Positions 12,529 to 22,283 of a stretch of DNA of 64,000 bases are shown here, one piece after another (the first letter of the stretch is position 1; every line of letters starts with the position of its first letter). This stretch comes from Lophium mytilinum (taxonomy: Eukaryota > Ascomycota > Dothideomycetes > Mytilinidiales > Mytilinidiaceae). A model generated the notes under the pieces. The model was not told the origin of the DNA. It did no database searches and saw only the letters and a list, made by a program, of their open reading frames with translations. Location: positions 259,560 through 323,559 of the forward strand of contig MU004202.1 of NCBI GenBank assembly GCA_010093605.1, in the 5' to 3' direction. Made by a program: the position numbers and the translations under genes.

Positions 12529-13664
12529 ATGACGGTACATTCAGTGCGCCAAAATCCTCTATACATCCACCTATGACACATGCTTATTGATATTCCAGAA
12601 TGGCAGTCCAAGACGATCCGCAGGAAACGGCGAGACCGCACACAAGCATGCTACAATCACCTTCCGACACACTATCCCCTCCGAGCAATTCCCAGCAGAA
12701 AGGGACCGATATGTCCTTTATTTCCATTATGGCTGTCCATGGGCACAAAGAGCTTTGATCGTTCGCGCCTTGAAGGGGCTGGATAACATCATAGGCCTGG
12801 TTGAGCTCGACGGAAAGGATCCAGTAAAGGGCTGGGAGTTCACGGGAGTGCGAGGCCCGGAGCGAGATCCTTACTACGGAGTCAAGTATCTGCGGGACCT
12901 ATATCTCAGAGCCAACCCGCACTACAATGGGAGAATCACAGTTCCAGTACTTTGGGATCTCAAGAATGGTCAGCCATCCTGTGCTATCACCGCACGTCCG
13001 ATCAGCTGACAGTGATGCAAGAAACGATTGTGAACAACGAAAGCAGTGATATTATCAGCTTCTTGTACAACGCCTTCGACGAATTCCTGCCCCTCGAAGA
13101 TCGCGAGAGCAACAAACCAGACGGAGGATTTCGGCCGCCGCATCTGATCAAGGAGATTGATGCCTTCAACAACTGGGTGTTTGACACAGTCAACAACGGA
13201 GTCTATCGAATAGGCTTTGCTACTACGCAACAGGTATATGACGAAAACATTTGGAAGCTCTTCAACGCCCTTGACAGGCTGGAAGCGTACCTCGGAGAAC
13301 CTGGGCATTCGCCATATTTGTTTGGTGAGCGTATAACGGAACCTGACGTACGACTCTTCACGTCACTTGTTCGCTTTGATTGTGCGTACTACACAATTTT
13401 CAAGTGTAACGTCAAAATGATCCGCCACGATTACCCAAACCTGCACGCTTGGCTAAGACGCCTGTATTGGGACGAAAGTGATAGGACCAAGGGAGGTGCC
13501 TTCATGAAAACCACAAACTTTGCTGTCGTAAGTTTCCAAGTCTTGATTTGTTACAAACTGTTTGGGCTAATGTCACTCAGATCAAAGCTGGATACTCCAG
13601 GGCTTTTGGGGGCCAGCATGCGATTGTTCCGGCCGGCCCTTTGCCTTATATCTTGCCTCTATAA
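12529..13664 (+). CDS. Glutathionyl-hydroquinone reductase (Xi-class GST, Ecm4/omega-like)
   Basis: Four exons: 12529-12534, 12599-12968, 13022-13527 and 13581-13664. The model gives 321 residues with closed phases. These enzymes use glutathione to reduce glutathionyl-hydroquinones and related adducts in cytosol or mitochondria. The thioredoxin-fold active site is YGCPWAQR, with the catalytic Cys at about residue 48. TVPVLWD and VNNESSDII form the glutathione-site region. The C-terminal half has LFGERITEPDVRLFTSLVRFD, FKCNVKMIRHDYPNLHAWLR and a final GPLPYILPL. The start exon is only two codons (ATG ACG). It was chosen because no other ATG is in frame upstream of the conserved region, and donor GTACAT with acceptor TATTCCAG brings it into phase. 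The last exon supplies the conserved C-terminus, which reading through the intron would miss. Confidence 0.92.
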
Positions 13665-14257
13665 ACTCTTCGTGTTCTCCCGGCCCAAGTATCATTTCCT
13701 ACCAAGATCTATTGTAACTTCATCGCTGCCAGCCTTCTGATCTATTGTTTCCTGACTTTGATTCTCAGACAATGATTTATTAGCCTAATCTCGATTGCTT
13801 CTGGTATTCCTCCGTTCGCGTCTCACTTTCTCTTTCTTTTGTATATCCAAATGCATGGGTCCCTAGGGCAGCGGCTCTCTAGCCTCGGTGGGATATGGAT
13901 CGGAGCGGCTGGTCCTCGGGACCCTTTTCAAGGTCTCCAATGCCGTCAGTAAAACTCATTTAGTCACTGAAATATCCCTTCGATTTTCAAGACCATTTTT
14001 TCCTCTACGGGGGTTGCATGCACCGTGGCTTCATCCTTAGGTTGGTGTTCCTTGCCCCTCGGTTAGTCCGCAAATTACAGTGAATCGTGGCACGCAAGCG
14101 TATGAGAACCATGGAAGCCCCTTAAATACGGTTCCCCGGCCTGTTCAAGACCTCGACTTGACAGAACAATATCTTTAACACCACTCCACCACCAACCGCC
14201 TCCAACATCATATATTTTTTATCTGATTCCTAACATAAACGCCATAGACTATACCAT
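13665..14257. other. Intergenic, no gene recognised
   Basis: 593 bases between the reductase stop and the DUF6604 gene. The last 150 bases are A/C/T-rich with CCACCACCAACC, consistent with a 5' UTR of the downstream gene. Nothing else stands out. Confidence 0.6.
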
Positions 14258-16582
14258 ATGTCACTCCCATCGTTCAGCAATTATTGGAAATCAAAGATCG
14301 GCCACCGGCGATGTGTCAACTGGTTGCTTGGCACTGCCGACCGCGTCAACCCACATGCCCTCGATGGGTATCCTGGGGCCAGGGAGGCCTTGCGGCAGCC
14401 TGTTGACTACAACAGCATTGACTACGTGACTGCGCGTCCTTTAAAATCGCACGGCTATCTAGCGGTAGCCGCTGTGATTGTCAGATCGAAATGCGAGATA
14501 CCCCCATGGGTTTTGTCTTGTCTTCACAACACTCTAGAAATTCGGCGGAAACTCACTACACGATGGCAGAAACTAGGCATGTACGCCGAGTCAGTTCGAC
14601 AAGCAACAGAACAGCACGCCTATTTCAACGGTGTCCTGGCGGCAACGATTGAACTTCTTGAACCTCGAGCTTCTATGCCAAGAGGGCTATCGCCAGATCC
14701 GGTCTCGTCGTTCGATGGTGCTCAAGACAGTCGCGATGAAACTAACGGGGACCTTGCATCACTAGAAGACCTACAAAGCGATCGCGTTCTCGAGATTGCT
14801 TTTGTTGCGGACCCGGCGGCACATTCCGACGATACACCCAGAAGCGGAGAAAACAATACGGATGACACTCTGCTCGCACTATCTGCCCTTTTCGGTCACA
14901 TGGAGGAAGTCGGGCTTCATCTGCAAAAGGTTTGGACGGACTATCGGGATGGTAGGACCAGCCTAATGAATGCTTCCTTGACAACGGACACCGCCTTTGC
15001 GCTCATGCAACTCGAGGAGTCCGTGCTCGCAGCAACATTTCCTCGTCTGTCAAATTACACTGAGATTGCTGAACATCTTAATGTAGACCTGCCGGACTTG
15101 GAAGCCTCGGTCGGAACAGAAAGTGAACAAGAGGAGGAGCTGCTCCCATTTGCAGATGTGTTTCGAATACTACGTCAATCTACCTACACGACCAGAATCA
15201 GGGGTAACGCTGATGATCCGAACGGCTGGCGTGGGAGTCAATTATGGCGAAGTTTTCGCGAAACTGAAATTAATGGTCAACGCGAAGGTAGTTCCCCATG
15301 TCCTGGGTTTTCTTACCTGCTGGAGCTTCTTCGGGAATTGTGGCTTTTCCAAATCTCGCCAGATATCCAGAACCAGAAGATCTGGCGCCCGGATACTCTC
15401 ACCCGCGGCATCCTCGACATGTTCCAAACCAAATCCATTCCCACTTGGTTGGTGTTTGCTTGTCGCGTATACGTGGACATCCGCACGACAATTGGATTAC
15501 AGGCTACTTGGTTTCAACGAGATCTAGCGCCACTTGAACGAGAATTCCAATGCTCCTTAGAGGAATTTTTGAGGGAGCTCAAAGAAAGGTGGCCCACCTT
15601 GCGTCAAGCCGTAGACCGGGTCCCAGAAATGCCACCTGAGGCATTGAAACTCTTTTTGAAAGAACCATTAAACCTCGCCCACCTCATGAACAGGATCCTA
15701 CGCAAAGAATGCTACAGCACTTCCGCCGTCAAGGACCGCCTCGGACTCCGCCCAACTCCCGGACCGTACCTGCTCCGAATCCATCCTCTCCTATGCGGTC
15801 AAATGGTCTTCGAGTTCTTCCACAGAATCCACGATCTTGGAATCAAACTCATGAACGGGACTTGGGACATCGTCCCACTCGCTCATCTTTACAATGCCGG
15901 GCGCCTCTCAGGCCTCATCACCACCCTATGGGCGGACATGGAAACGCTCATCTCCATCCACGGCCGAATATTCCTCCTACTACCCGACTCGAACGACGCC
16001 GAGAAATTCCACCGCCTAGTTAGGATCGCGCATGGAGAAAAGCTGCGCGCGTACGCCAGGGACTCGCGAACCGGCCGCGTCCAAAGAGACCCGGCCCGTA
16101 AACGGCTGATAAAGCCTGCTCAGTTGATGGAATTGATCATGCAAGCTTCACACGACCGCGAGGATAAGGCACGCGTCCCCTTTGCCTCACTACACCAAAT
16201 CGTAAACTTCATATGCCCACCTCAACCCGGCAATACATCGAACGCGACGACATCCTCGTCCCTCGCCGAACTCCTAGCCTCGTTGCAAACGCGCATTGCA
16301 GCCGAAGAGCCTCACCTCAACTTCCCCTACCTAAATCTCTTCACGCGTCTCGCCGCTGTCCCGATCGAAGCACTCGGGCCTAACGGACTGGGTCCAGATG
16401 TCATAGGCAGTTTCTGGGGTCTCGAAGTGTGCAAGAGTCAGCGGTGGGCACCGCTTGTGATTTCGGTCCTCAAGGCAAACTACTCCGCGGCGTCTGGAGG
16501 GGTGGCGGCGCCCTTTGGGGATTATCGCGTTGCACTGGGGAAGTTGGTGGGGATGTTGATGGGGGCGGTTGAGGCAGTGTAG
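14258..16582 (+). CDS. DUF6604-type fungal protein, function unknown
   Basis: Intronless frame of 774 residues. The N-terminus has the pattern YWKSKIGHRRCVNWLLGTA, matching the Y-x-K-x(4)-(I/V/C)-x-W-L-x-x-(T/A)-A opening of the fungal DUF6604 family. A helical region rich in Leu and Arg follows (for example VLSCLHNTLEIRRKLTTRW at about residues 82-100). The middle (about 140-200) is Asp/Ser-rich and probably disordered. The C-terminal half is helical without a signature that I recognise. No signal peptide or membrane segment is visible, so it is probably intracellular. The family is uncharacterised and I assign no function. It stands alone with about 0.6 kb of spacer upstream. Confidence 0.75.
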   Translation: MSLPSFSNYWKSKIGHRRCVNWLLGTADRVNPHALDGYPGAREALRQPVDYNSIDYVTARPLKSHGYLAVAAVIVRSKCEIPPWVLSCLHNTLEIRRKLTTRWQKLGMYAESVRQATEQHAYFNGVLAATIELLEPRASMPRGLSPDPVSSFDGAQDSRDETNGDLASLEDLQSDRVLEIAFVADPAAHSDDTPRSGENNTDDTLLALSALFGHMEEVGLHLQKVWTDYRDGRTSLMNASLTTDTAFALMQLEESVLAATFPRLSNYTEIAEHLNVDLPDLEASVGTESEQEEELLPFADVFRILRQSTYTTRIRGNADDPNGWRGSQLWRSFRETEINGQREGSSPCPGFSYLLELLRELWLFQISPDIQNQKIWRPDTLTRGILDMFQTKSIPTWLVFACRVYVDIRTTIGLQATWFQRDLAPLEREFQCSLEEFLRELKERWPTLRQAVDRVPEMPPEALKLFLKEPLNLAHLMNRILRKECYSTSAVKDRLGLRPTPGPYLLRIHPLLCGQMVFEFFHRIHDLGIKLMNGTWDIVPLAHLYNAGRLSGLITTLWADMETLISIHGRIFLLLPDSNDAEKFHRLVRIAHGEKLRAYARDSRTGRVQRDPARKRLIKPAQLMELIMQASHDREDKARVPFASLHQIVNFICPPQPGNTSNATTSSSLAELLASLQTRIAAEEPHLNFPYLNLFTRLAAVPIEALGPNGLGPDVIGSFWGLEVCKSQRWAPLVISVLKANYSAASGGVAAPFGDYRVALGKLVGMLMGAVEAV

Positions 16583-17834
16583 CTTGGGCTACCTTTTGGC
16601 ACACTGAGGACCTGCTGGCGGGGGTACCCCTTACGGTGACGTTGAGTGAGCAAAGGTTGAGCTCGGGTAGTGAGATTTGGTGTGTTCGACGCTATGATTC
16701 GGGTTTGGAGGGGTATGAAGGTCTTGATATATTGAGGGTTTACCTAGGTCTATGGAATGGATCGTTGGTTCGTGCATGGTTTGGTCTTTGTTTCTAGCAT
16801 ATGTTCTGCATCCAAAAAAACACGGCGATGACGCTAACGAAGGTCCGTCGAATGACGACGAGATCGAGGAGATCGAGAGGAACCTCCGATATAACGCTAA
16901 TTGCTACAACACTGGAAAGCCGAGGTCACTAGTCAAAAACCTGGTCAAGTATGCATTGGACGAGAATGTAGCCGGAGGGTGGTAGCTATACCTACGTTTC
17001 GAGTATATTTACGGCATCTCTGATCTGCCTTTCCTCTCACCTTGACCCCGTGACACCCGTGACCGGCTGACTAACGGCACTCTCCCGCCTCTTCGCCTAT
17101 AAATACCCGTCTGAACTCAGACTTGAGAAGACTTCAGTGATGAGGTGGGGGGTCAGATCAACAACGCATCTTCTATCAGCCCATGGTTTGCTTTCGAGCA
17201 AAATACGTCCCACTGTTCCCATGGAGTCTTTGGCTGCTGGGTCAAACATCGGCAAAGTGACTGTGATGGAGGAAGCTTGGTGCCTTTTAAAAACGTGGAA
17301 GGACAAGAATAATGGGCGGAGTGGGGTTGGGAGTTCAACTTCTGACAAGGTCGCGAGCAATGGACTGGGGATTATGCTGCATCTTCGGTGCTCGTCGCCA
17401 TCGCCGCGTCTACTGCTTACCACTAACATTCTCTAATATAGGTTACAGTTCACGAAAGTTAGAGACGAGACAAATGAATACTTAAGGACAGTGGTTACCA
17501 TCAACAGACTGTCTCACCAACGATTGGAATCAAACTTTTGGAAAAATTCAGGAAAGAGGTGTAGTCTTTAGATCAGAAAGTGCAGTGCACCGCCGGCAGA
17601 GCAAAGCATGGCTCGGTTCGCGTAATCGAGTCGTTGGCTGGGTCAAACACCGGGAAAGTGACTGTGATGAAGGAGGCTTGGTGCGTGCGTGCATGAGGAC
17701 ATTTTGTACTAAAGCCGCTGCGAACGCAGGCGGAAAGGGCCTGAACGTCAGACCAAGTCACCCAAATCCTCTCCATCGGGTCCCTTGCATTCCAGCATGC
17801 TTGAGTCCTTGTTGAGTTGACCAAGCTATTCATG
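16583..17834. other. Intergenic with duplicated ORF remnants
   Basis: 1.25 kb between convergent genes. It holds a 77-codon plus-strand frame (16752-16985) with no homology I can name and a pair of related segments near 17222-17283 and 17621-17684, listed separately. No complete gene is supportable. Confidence 0.55.
17222..17684 (-). repeat. Two diverged direct copies of a short coding-like segment
   Basis: Positions 17222-17283 and 17621-17684 share about 60 bases (both contain AAAGTGACTGTGATG). In matching minus-strand frames both encode HQAS-x-ITVT-x-P-x-FDPA-x-x-DS. The surrounding frames (17097-17429 and 17573-17896) are otherwise unlike each other. They look like remnants of a duplicated gene or exon; the parent family is not recognised. 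Confidence 0.6.
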
Positions 17835-18911
17835 CTATGGTGAGCCTGTCCTTTCCTGGGAGATGACCTTAGTCGCTGAATAACAGTGCTTTGCATGCTG
17901 GAGAAAGTCTGCTTTTGACCAAGCCCGGTACTTCATTCGAAATAGAAATCGGTCAATATGATCAACATGATAACCAACTGGGATTAATTCTGATAATGTG
18001 CTGTTATCCATCTTTTCGATTGCGGAATCATGATAGGTGACCTCACATCCTCGACACCAGAGCCCATGCTCTGCTTCAGTGCTTCCACTGACTAGGGACG
18101 GAAAGGGCATGGCACCCATCCCGGAGAATTTATCAAAAGGTCTGATGGCCTCGTCGGTTGTTGTAAGAGGGTCCTGCGAAAGCAGGTCTAAAGGCGCCTG
18201 TCGATACCATTCGAATAAGTTGGCTGGAAGGGTTGAAAGATATGTCGTGGCCGATATATTAGGCAACCGATGCACCATCAGGGCTAGCTCCTTTGCAGCC
18301 TTTACGGTACTAAACGCCATCGACCTTTGATGGAATACGTCACCGTACCGTCCAGGAATGCTCCACATAACGGGTAACGCTTTTACTTGCTCCTTTGTCA
18401 GATCAAAACTGTGCCTGGCCAATGGTAATGAGATCATCCATAGAGACTGGTTGTCTATAAGGCATGCAAAGCAGCACCGCTCAGCGGAGAGTAGAATTAG
18501 GAATGCTCCATATTCGCCGCATGACAAGCATCGATTAGAACAGAGGGCTACACAAAGGGTGGAAATAGAGTGAAGGTCAAGGATCTTAGCCTGGGTTAGG
18601 ATCTTGAAGGTATAGGCTGCAACTCTGGCGATCTTTCCGTACTCCTTCAGAGATTCAACAACGGCTTTGCCGCGTAAGGAGACGCGGGATAGGTACCTTA
18701 GGGATTGGAGATCCAGGTATGCGAGAGACTCATGCAGAACTTCGAGAGGTAGGGTGTCAAGCCGTCCTAATGATGAGTCGCGATGAACAGTCGTAGATGA
18801 AAGCTTCGCCGACTCATCAACTGAGATTACAGCATCGAGAATGTGCCGTGGCTGATAAGAGAGGTGGAGGAGGATGTCGGCGTCTTGGAGGAACATAGTG
18901 TTAGTCTCCAT
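17835..18911 (-). CDS. F-box protein
   Basis: Single exon of 358 residues, ATG at 18911. An F-box spans about residues 50-90: LDTLPLEVLHESLAYLDLQS followed by a Leu/Arg-rich second helix ending near VVESLKEYG. F-box proteins link substrates to Skp1-Cul1 ubiquitin ligases. The rest resembles other fungal F-box proteins in having a Cys cluster (CLSCGEYGAFLILLSAERCC at about 125-145, and CRGCEVTYH near the C-terminus). This may bind a metal, but that is inference. No leucine-rich, WD40 or kelch repeats are seen, so the substrate region is not recognisable. It is convergent with the spacer at 17 kb. Confidence 0.8.
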   Translation of the reverse strand: METNTMFLQDADILLHLSYQPRHILDAVISVDESAKLSSTTVHRDSSLGRLDTLPLEVLHESLAYLDLQSLRYLSRVSLRGKAVVESLKEYGKIARVAAYTFKILTQAKILDLHSISTLCVALCSNRCLSCGEYGAFLILLSAERCCFACLIDNQSLWMISLPLARHSFDLTKEQVKALPVMWSIPGRYGDVFHQRSMAFSTVKAAKELALMVHRLPNISATTYLSTLPANLFEWYRQAPLDLLSQDPLTTTDEAIRPFDKFSGMGAMPFPSLVSGSTEAEHGLWCRGCEVTYHDSAIEKMDNSTLSELIPVGYHVDHIDRFLFRMKYRAWSKADFLQHAKHCYSATKVISQERTGSP

Positions 18912-19562
18912 TGCAAGCTGTGATGCTGGAGAGATGCACCGTATTCAGGACGAATTAGTTCAGGAGTACGGCCTTATTGGTGTGGTTCGGCCGTGGAGAA
19001 GATGAGAAACACCAGTCGGGGTCCGGCACCGATGGTGGAGATGATGTATAGCAACGACAGATAGATGTAGAGTAGAGTGTAGAGTAGAGGTTTGCGTATT
19101 TGATGAAGCTACGGAAGGCACCCAGAGGTGCCTGAATAGCTTGTAGCTGCCTAGGTGCTAAGCCATATCCGGTGTAGCGCACCTTCGTTCCCCCTGGCTT
19201 ACTAGCCAAAAACCCTATATCTAATCCTTCCGTTGTAACTAGCTTTCTCCCTCACCCATCACCCAATACATTCAATACTTGACTATCACCAAGCTTATGG
19301 CATAAGCCACTCTCAACAGTGCACGAGAGTGCTATCTTTAATACATCCGCTCTTTCGTAATATTGTTCTGGGCATTTAACGCGAATTGCGAAAGCTCTTC
19401 ATTTGCTCAGCGCAATCCTCATGCTCCATCTGCCAAGAAAAAAGATCTCACTTCAGCACCATTCATCGGAAGAACAAAAGCCGCTACATAAGCCTCTTCT
19501 GAATCTCCATTTTTGATTCTGGCCTGCTTCTCCAGCTCGCAACGCCCCCGCGAAAGCCCGGC
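18912..19562. other. Divergent spacer between F-box gene and kinase-like gene
   Basis: 651 bases with start codons pointing outward on both sides. It contains a short tandem run, TAGAGTAGAGTGTAGAGTAG (about 19071-19090). A minus-strand 84-codon frame (18955-19209) has no recognisable domain. Confidence 0.55.
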
Positions 19563-20639
19563 ATGGCTCTGCGCGACACCACAGATGTCCCTTCTGAGCT
19601 GCCGAAGTACAGCATCGCCGGCTGGGAAACTACACTTAACGGATTTATCCTCTACATGTGCGTTCGCAGCGCACGGCTAAACATCCACGTCTTAACGCAG
19701 AACTTCCATAGCTCGCCAATCGCTATCGAGGCTGTGCAGAGGGCTACGGCGAAGATCAGCAGCGAACTCGATGAACCTGATTTAGAAGAGTATCATGAAG
19801 AAATTGCTCTGCAGTTCTTGTCAGAACTCCAGAAGCTCGCACCGCCCATCCATCATGTCGGAAAGTTGACGCTTGAAGAGATAGAAGCTTGCCAATACTA
19901 CGACTGCCAGCTCGAATTCTACGACGAGGTGCCTCGCCCAAGTGCTATTACTCGCAAGGGAGCTGAAGAAGAAAATCCCAATGATATATGGTACGACCCG
20001 CAGCCCACCCCCTTCGAGTCGATATTCCCTCAGTTCCAACGCTCCGAGGTCGAAGTCCTTTATGACGATCCCAGTACTGCTCTTCAGATGATTCCCGATA
20101 AGGTCCTTGTTCAAGGCCAACTCCTCTTCTGGAAACCCTCATGGTCGTCGCGCGAGTTCAAAGACGTTGTTGGAAAGTACAGCAAGATATACCGGTCAGG
20201 CCTACGCCCGGATCAACTACCTACGTCACGACTATATGGAGTAGTCGTGGACAAGAAAGGCATCCCTCGTGGGCAGCTCTACTACTGGATTGACATCGAC
20301 AAGACTCCTACGTGGGAGCAGGTTGAACAAGCTCCAAAGGAGCTTCGGGAGAAATGGGTTTCACAAATCCAAAACACGGTGTCAACTTTGCACGACTTGG
20401 ATGTTATCTGGGGAGACGTCCAAGCCCGCAATGTCGTCATCGACAGGAGTGGGAATGCAATTGTTATTAGTTTCGAAGGCGGCGCTGTCAAAGGATGGAT
20501 TGATAAAGACAAGATGGAGACGAAGGAAGGGGACCTGCAAGGCTTGGAGCGACTCGTGGATTACATTATGAACGATGACTCTTCCTTGCGACTTAGAGAC
20601 AAGGAGGCGGACCTTAAGTGGTGTGGCACAGAACGCTGA
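19563..20639 (+). CDS. Protein kinase-like fold protein, possible pseudokinase
   Basis: Single exon, 358 residues. The C-terminal half matches a fungal family of atypical protein-kinase/aminoglycoside-phosphotransferase-like proteins. It shows KYSKIYRSGLRPDQLPTSRL (N-lobe/C-lobe linker), HDLDVIWGDVQARNVVIDRS (catalytic loop, Asp at residue 285, Asn at about 289) and FEGGAVKGWID, then GDLQGLERLVDYI. In the relatives I recall, the DFG-equivalent reads DFEGG; here it is SFEGG (Ser at 303), which removes the Mg-coordinating Asp. The N-terminal 200 residues are less typical. A GT...AG pair at about 19659-19701 could be an intron, but removing it would break the downstream frame, so I kept one exon. 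Substrate unknown. Confidence 0.75.
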   Translation: MALRDTTDVPSELPKYSIAGWETTLNGFILYMCVRSARLNIHVLTQNFHSSPIAIEAVQRATAKISSELDEPDLEEYHEEIALQFLSELQKLAPPIHHVGKLTLEEIEACQYYDCQLEFYDEVPRPSAITRKGAEEENPNDIWYDPQPTPFESIFPQFQRSEVEVLYDDPSTALQMIPDKVLVQGQLLFWKPSWSSREFKDVVGKYSKIYRSGLRPDQLPTSRLYGVVVDKKGIPRGQLYYWIDIDKTPTWEQVEQAPKELREKWVSQIQNTVSTLHDLDVIWGDVQARNVVIDRSGNAIVISFEGGAVKGWIDKDKMETKEGDLQGLERLVDYIMNDDSSLRLRDKEADLKWCGTER

Positions 20640-22283
20640 ACTTCACTAGGGTCCGGCTCACAACGCCTAGGTAGATCTGCTCTAGAGCTGGGGGGCCATT
20701 GGAGGGTTTGCCATCGGTGCCGGAAAGCACGAGACTGGTATCAATGAAGGCGTCAGTTGTATCCCTGACGAACTTACTTCTGTGAGAGAGAAGGCGATCA
20801 TTTTGGCACGCCTCTTCCCTGAAGTCTTTATCGTTCGCTGAAAAAGATTGACTAAGGTGCACCGCGTCAATATCGGCGTTAGTGGAAAATTTCACGCCAT
20901 TCGTCGCCTGTTCTGGATCCCACTGGCCTCCTCGTACCACGAATTTTCCATATTACAGCGCCGAACTTTTTGAATCTACAGTTCCAAGTCTCGAGCTCCT
21001 TCGCAAGGATTTTCTTTGCCGTTGCGCGACGTTGCCCAGCATTCGATGTGGTGTTGCAGCTTCTGAAGTCTGCCTAGGTCCATAAACTCCTCAGCCGAGG
21101 GCAGAACTCCTTCCATCTATTTTCTTCCACGGTCCCATCGCGCTTGGCGTTTTCGAGAGTTGTCACATTCTGTTCTCAGATCAGCTTTTGTGTACCAATA
21201 TGGCTCCTACATGTTGCCTACGGGTGTGTAAAGTATGCCACCGCTTGGGAAACTCTTCTAGGCAGGAAATAAGGGGCACACTGCAGCATGTCAACACTGT
21301 CTGAGGTGGCCTGAAGAGCTATCAGGCTTGTCAAAGCTAATGTTCTATGAATAGTAATAGCATACTAAAGGACCTCTAACAGTGCTAAACAAGTATAAAA
21401 GTAGTAGGTATGCCTTAACGCTTATCTCCTACGCTCCCTTATTGCTTTACTTTCTTGTGGGTAAAGTAGGTACTCTAGTTTACTACTACTAATAGTATCT
21501 TAGAAAGTTTTCATACAGCCTAAACGTAAGATTTTCTATATTATTTGTATCTTTAAAAATCTATTGAAGCACTATAAGCAGCGGCAGACAGGTGTATGAG
21601 AGGCAGAATGTAGGTTAAGTGTGCCACCTTTTTGATACCCTGCGTGCCAGATCACCTTTTTCAGTGGTACCCTACACACAACTTAAAGTCATTATTGCTA
21701 TCATTATGTTTTTTTTGCGCGTTTCGTGGTCCAGCCTAATTCGTATGTGAGGCTGCTCTGCTATGAAAATTACTTTGGCGCAGTACACTTGACTCGAAGG
21801 CTTTGAGTTGTGTGCTCTCCCCTAAGTGGGCATCGCACATTTGTGCGATTCAATTTTGCTGGTGGGTGGGCTCGAACTGCTATTGGTCGTACCTCCTAGT
21901 GCCAGGACTCAGCCTCACCTTGCAACCCAATCGCACACGAGTGCTGAAAGATTACAGATAAGCCCCAGTCCTCTCCGTGTTCTTGCTCCTTCTCTCTGGG
22001 TACTACGACAGATTTTTCAAAGCTCAATGCAAGCCGATTCTGTCCAGTCACCCCAGTTGCGCTTGCAAGCGCGAAAATCATCCAAACTACTGCCATGCTG
22101 ACAGGGCATGAGCCTGATCTCCCAACCTCCTCCTACATACGGCGAAGCCGGGTTCTTCCACCAACACCTTTCCTACATTGATGTGGGTATCATGGCGCTA
22201 GTAGGACTGTCATATATATATAGTCACTTTCGTTAGCTTAAATTTCTGAGCGCGTTTGTTCCTGTTATACTATTCAAACTTCG
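20640..22283. other. AT-rich spacer with a decayed coding-like stretch and a fold-back repeat copy
   Basis: 1.6 kb. On the minus strand between about 21126 and 20640, runs of protein-like sequence (for example EEFMDLGRLQKLQHHIEC and FKKFGAVIWKIRGTRRP) sit in different frames separated by stops. This may be a decayed gene; the family is not recognised. From about 21340 to 21720 the DNA is AT-rich and includes one copy of the dispersed repeat (21563-21650). Confidence 0.5.
21563..21650 (+). repeat. Copy A of dispersed fold-back repeat family (half element)
   Basis: It begins near ATTGAAGCAC, passes through CAGCGGCAGACAGGTGTATG and GTGTGCCACCTTTTT, and ends at TGCGTGCCAG. It aligns over its length with the right arm of the element at 32800-32890. 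A matching opposite arm is not convincing on its left. Confidence 0.75.

Noticed and set aside
16752-16985. 77-codon plus-strand frame with a hydrophobic N-terminus
   Set aside because: No homology, no neighbours in frame and no good 5' context; could be real but is not supportable.
19659-19701. Possible intron in the kinase-like gene
   Set aside because: GT...AG ends are present, but its 43-base removal would put the conserved downstream part out of frame with the start.
21840-21910. Possible tRNA (GGGCTCGAACTGC resembling a B box)
   Set aside because: No acceptor-stem pairing and no A box at the right distance could be found.
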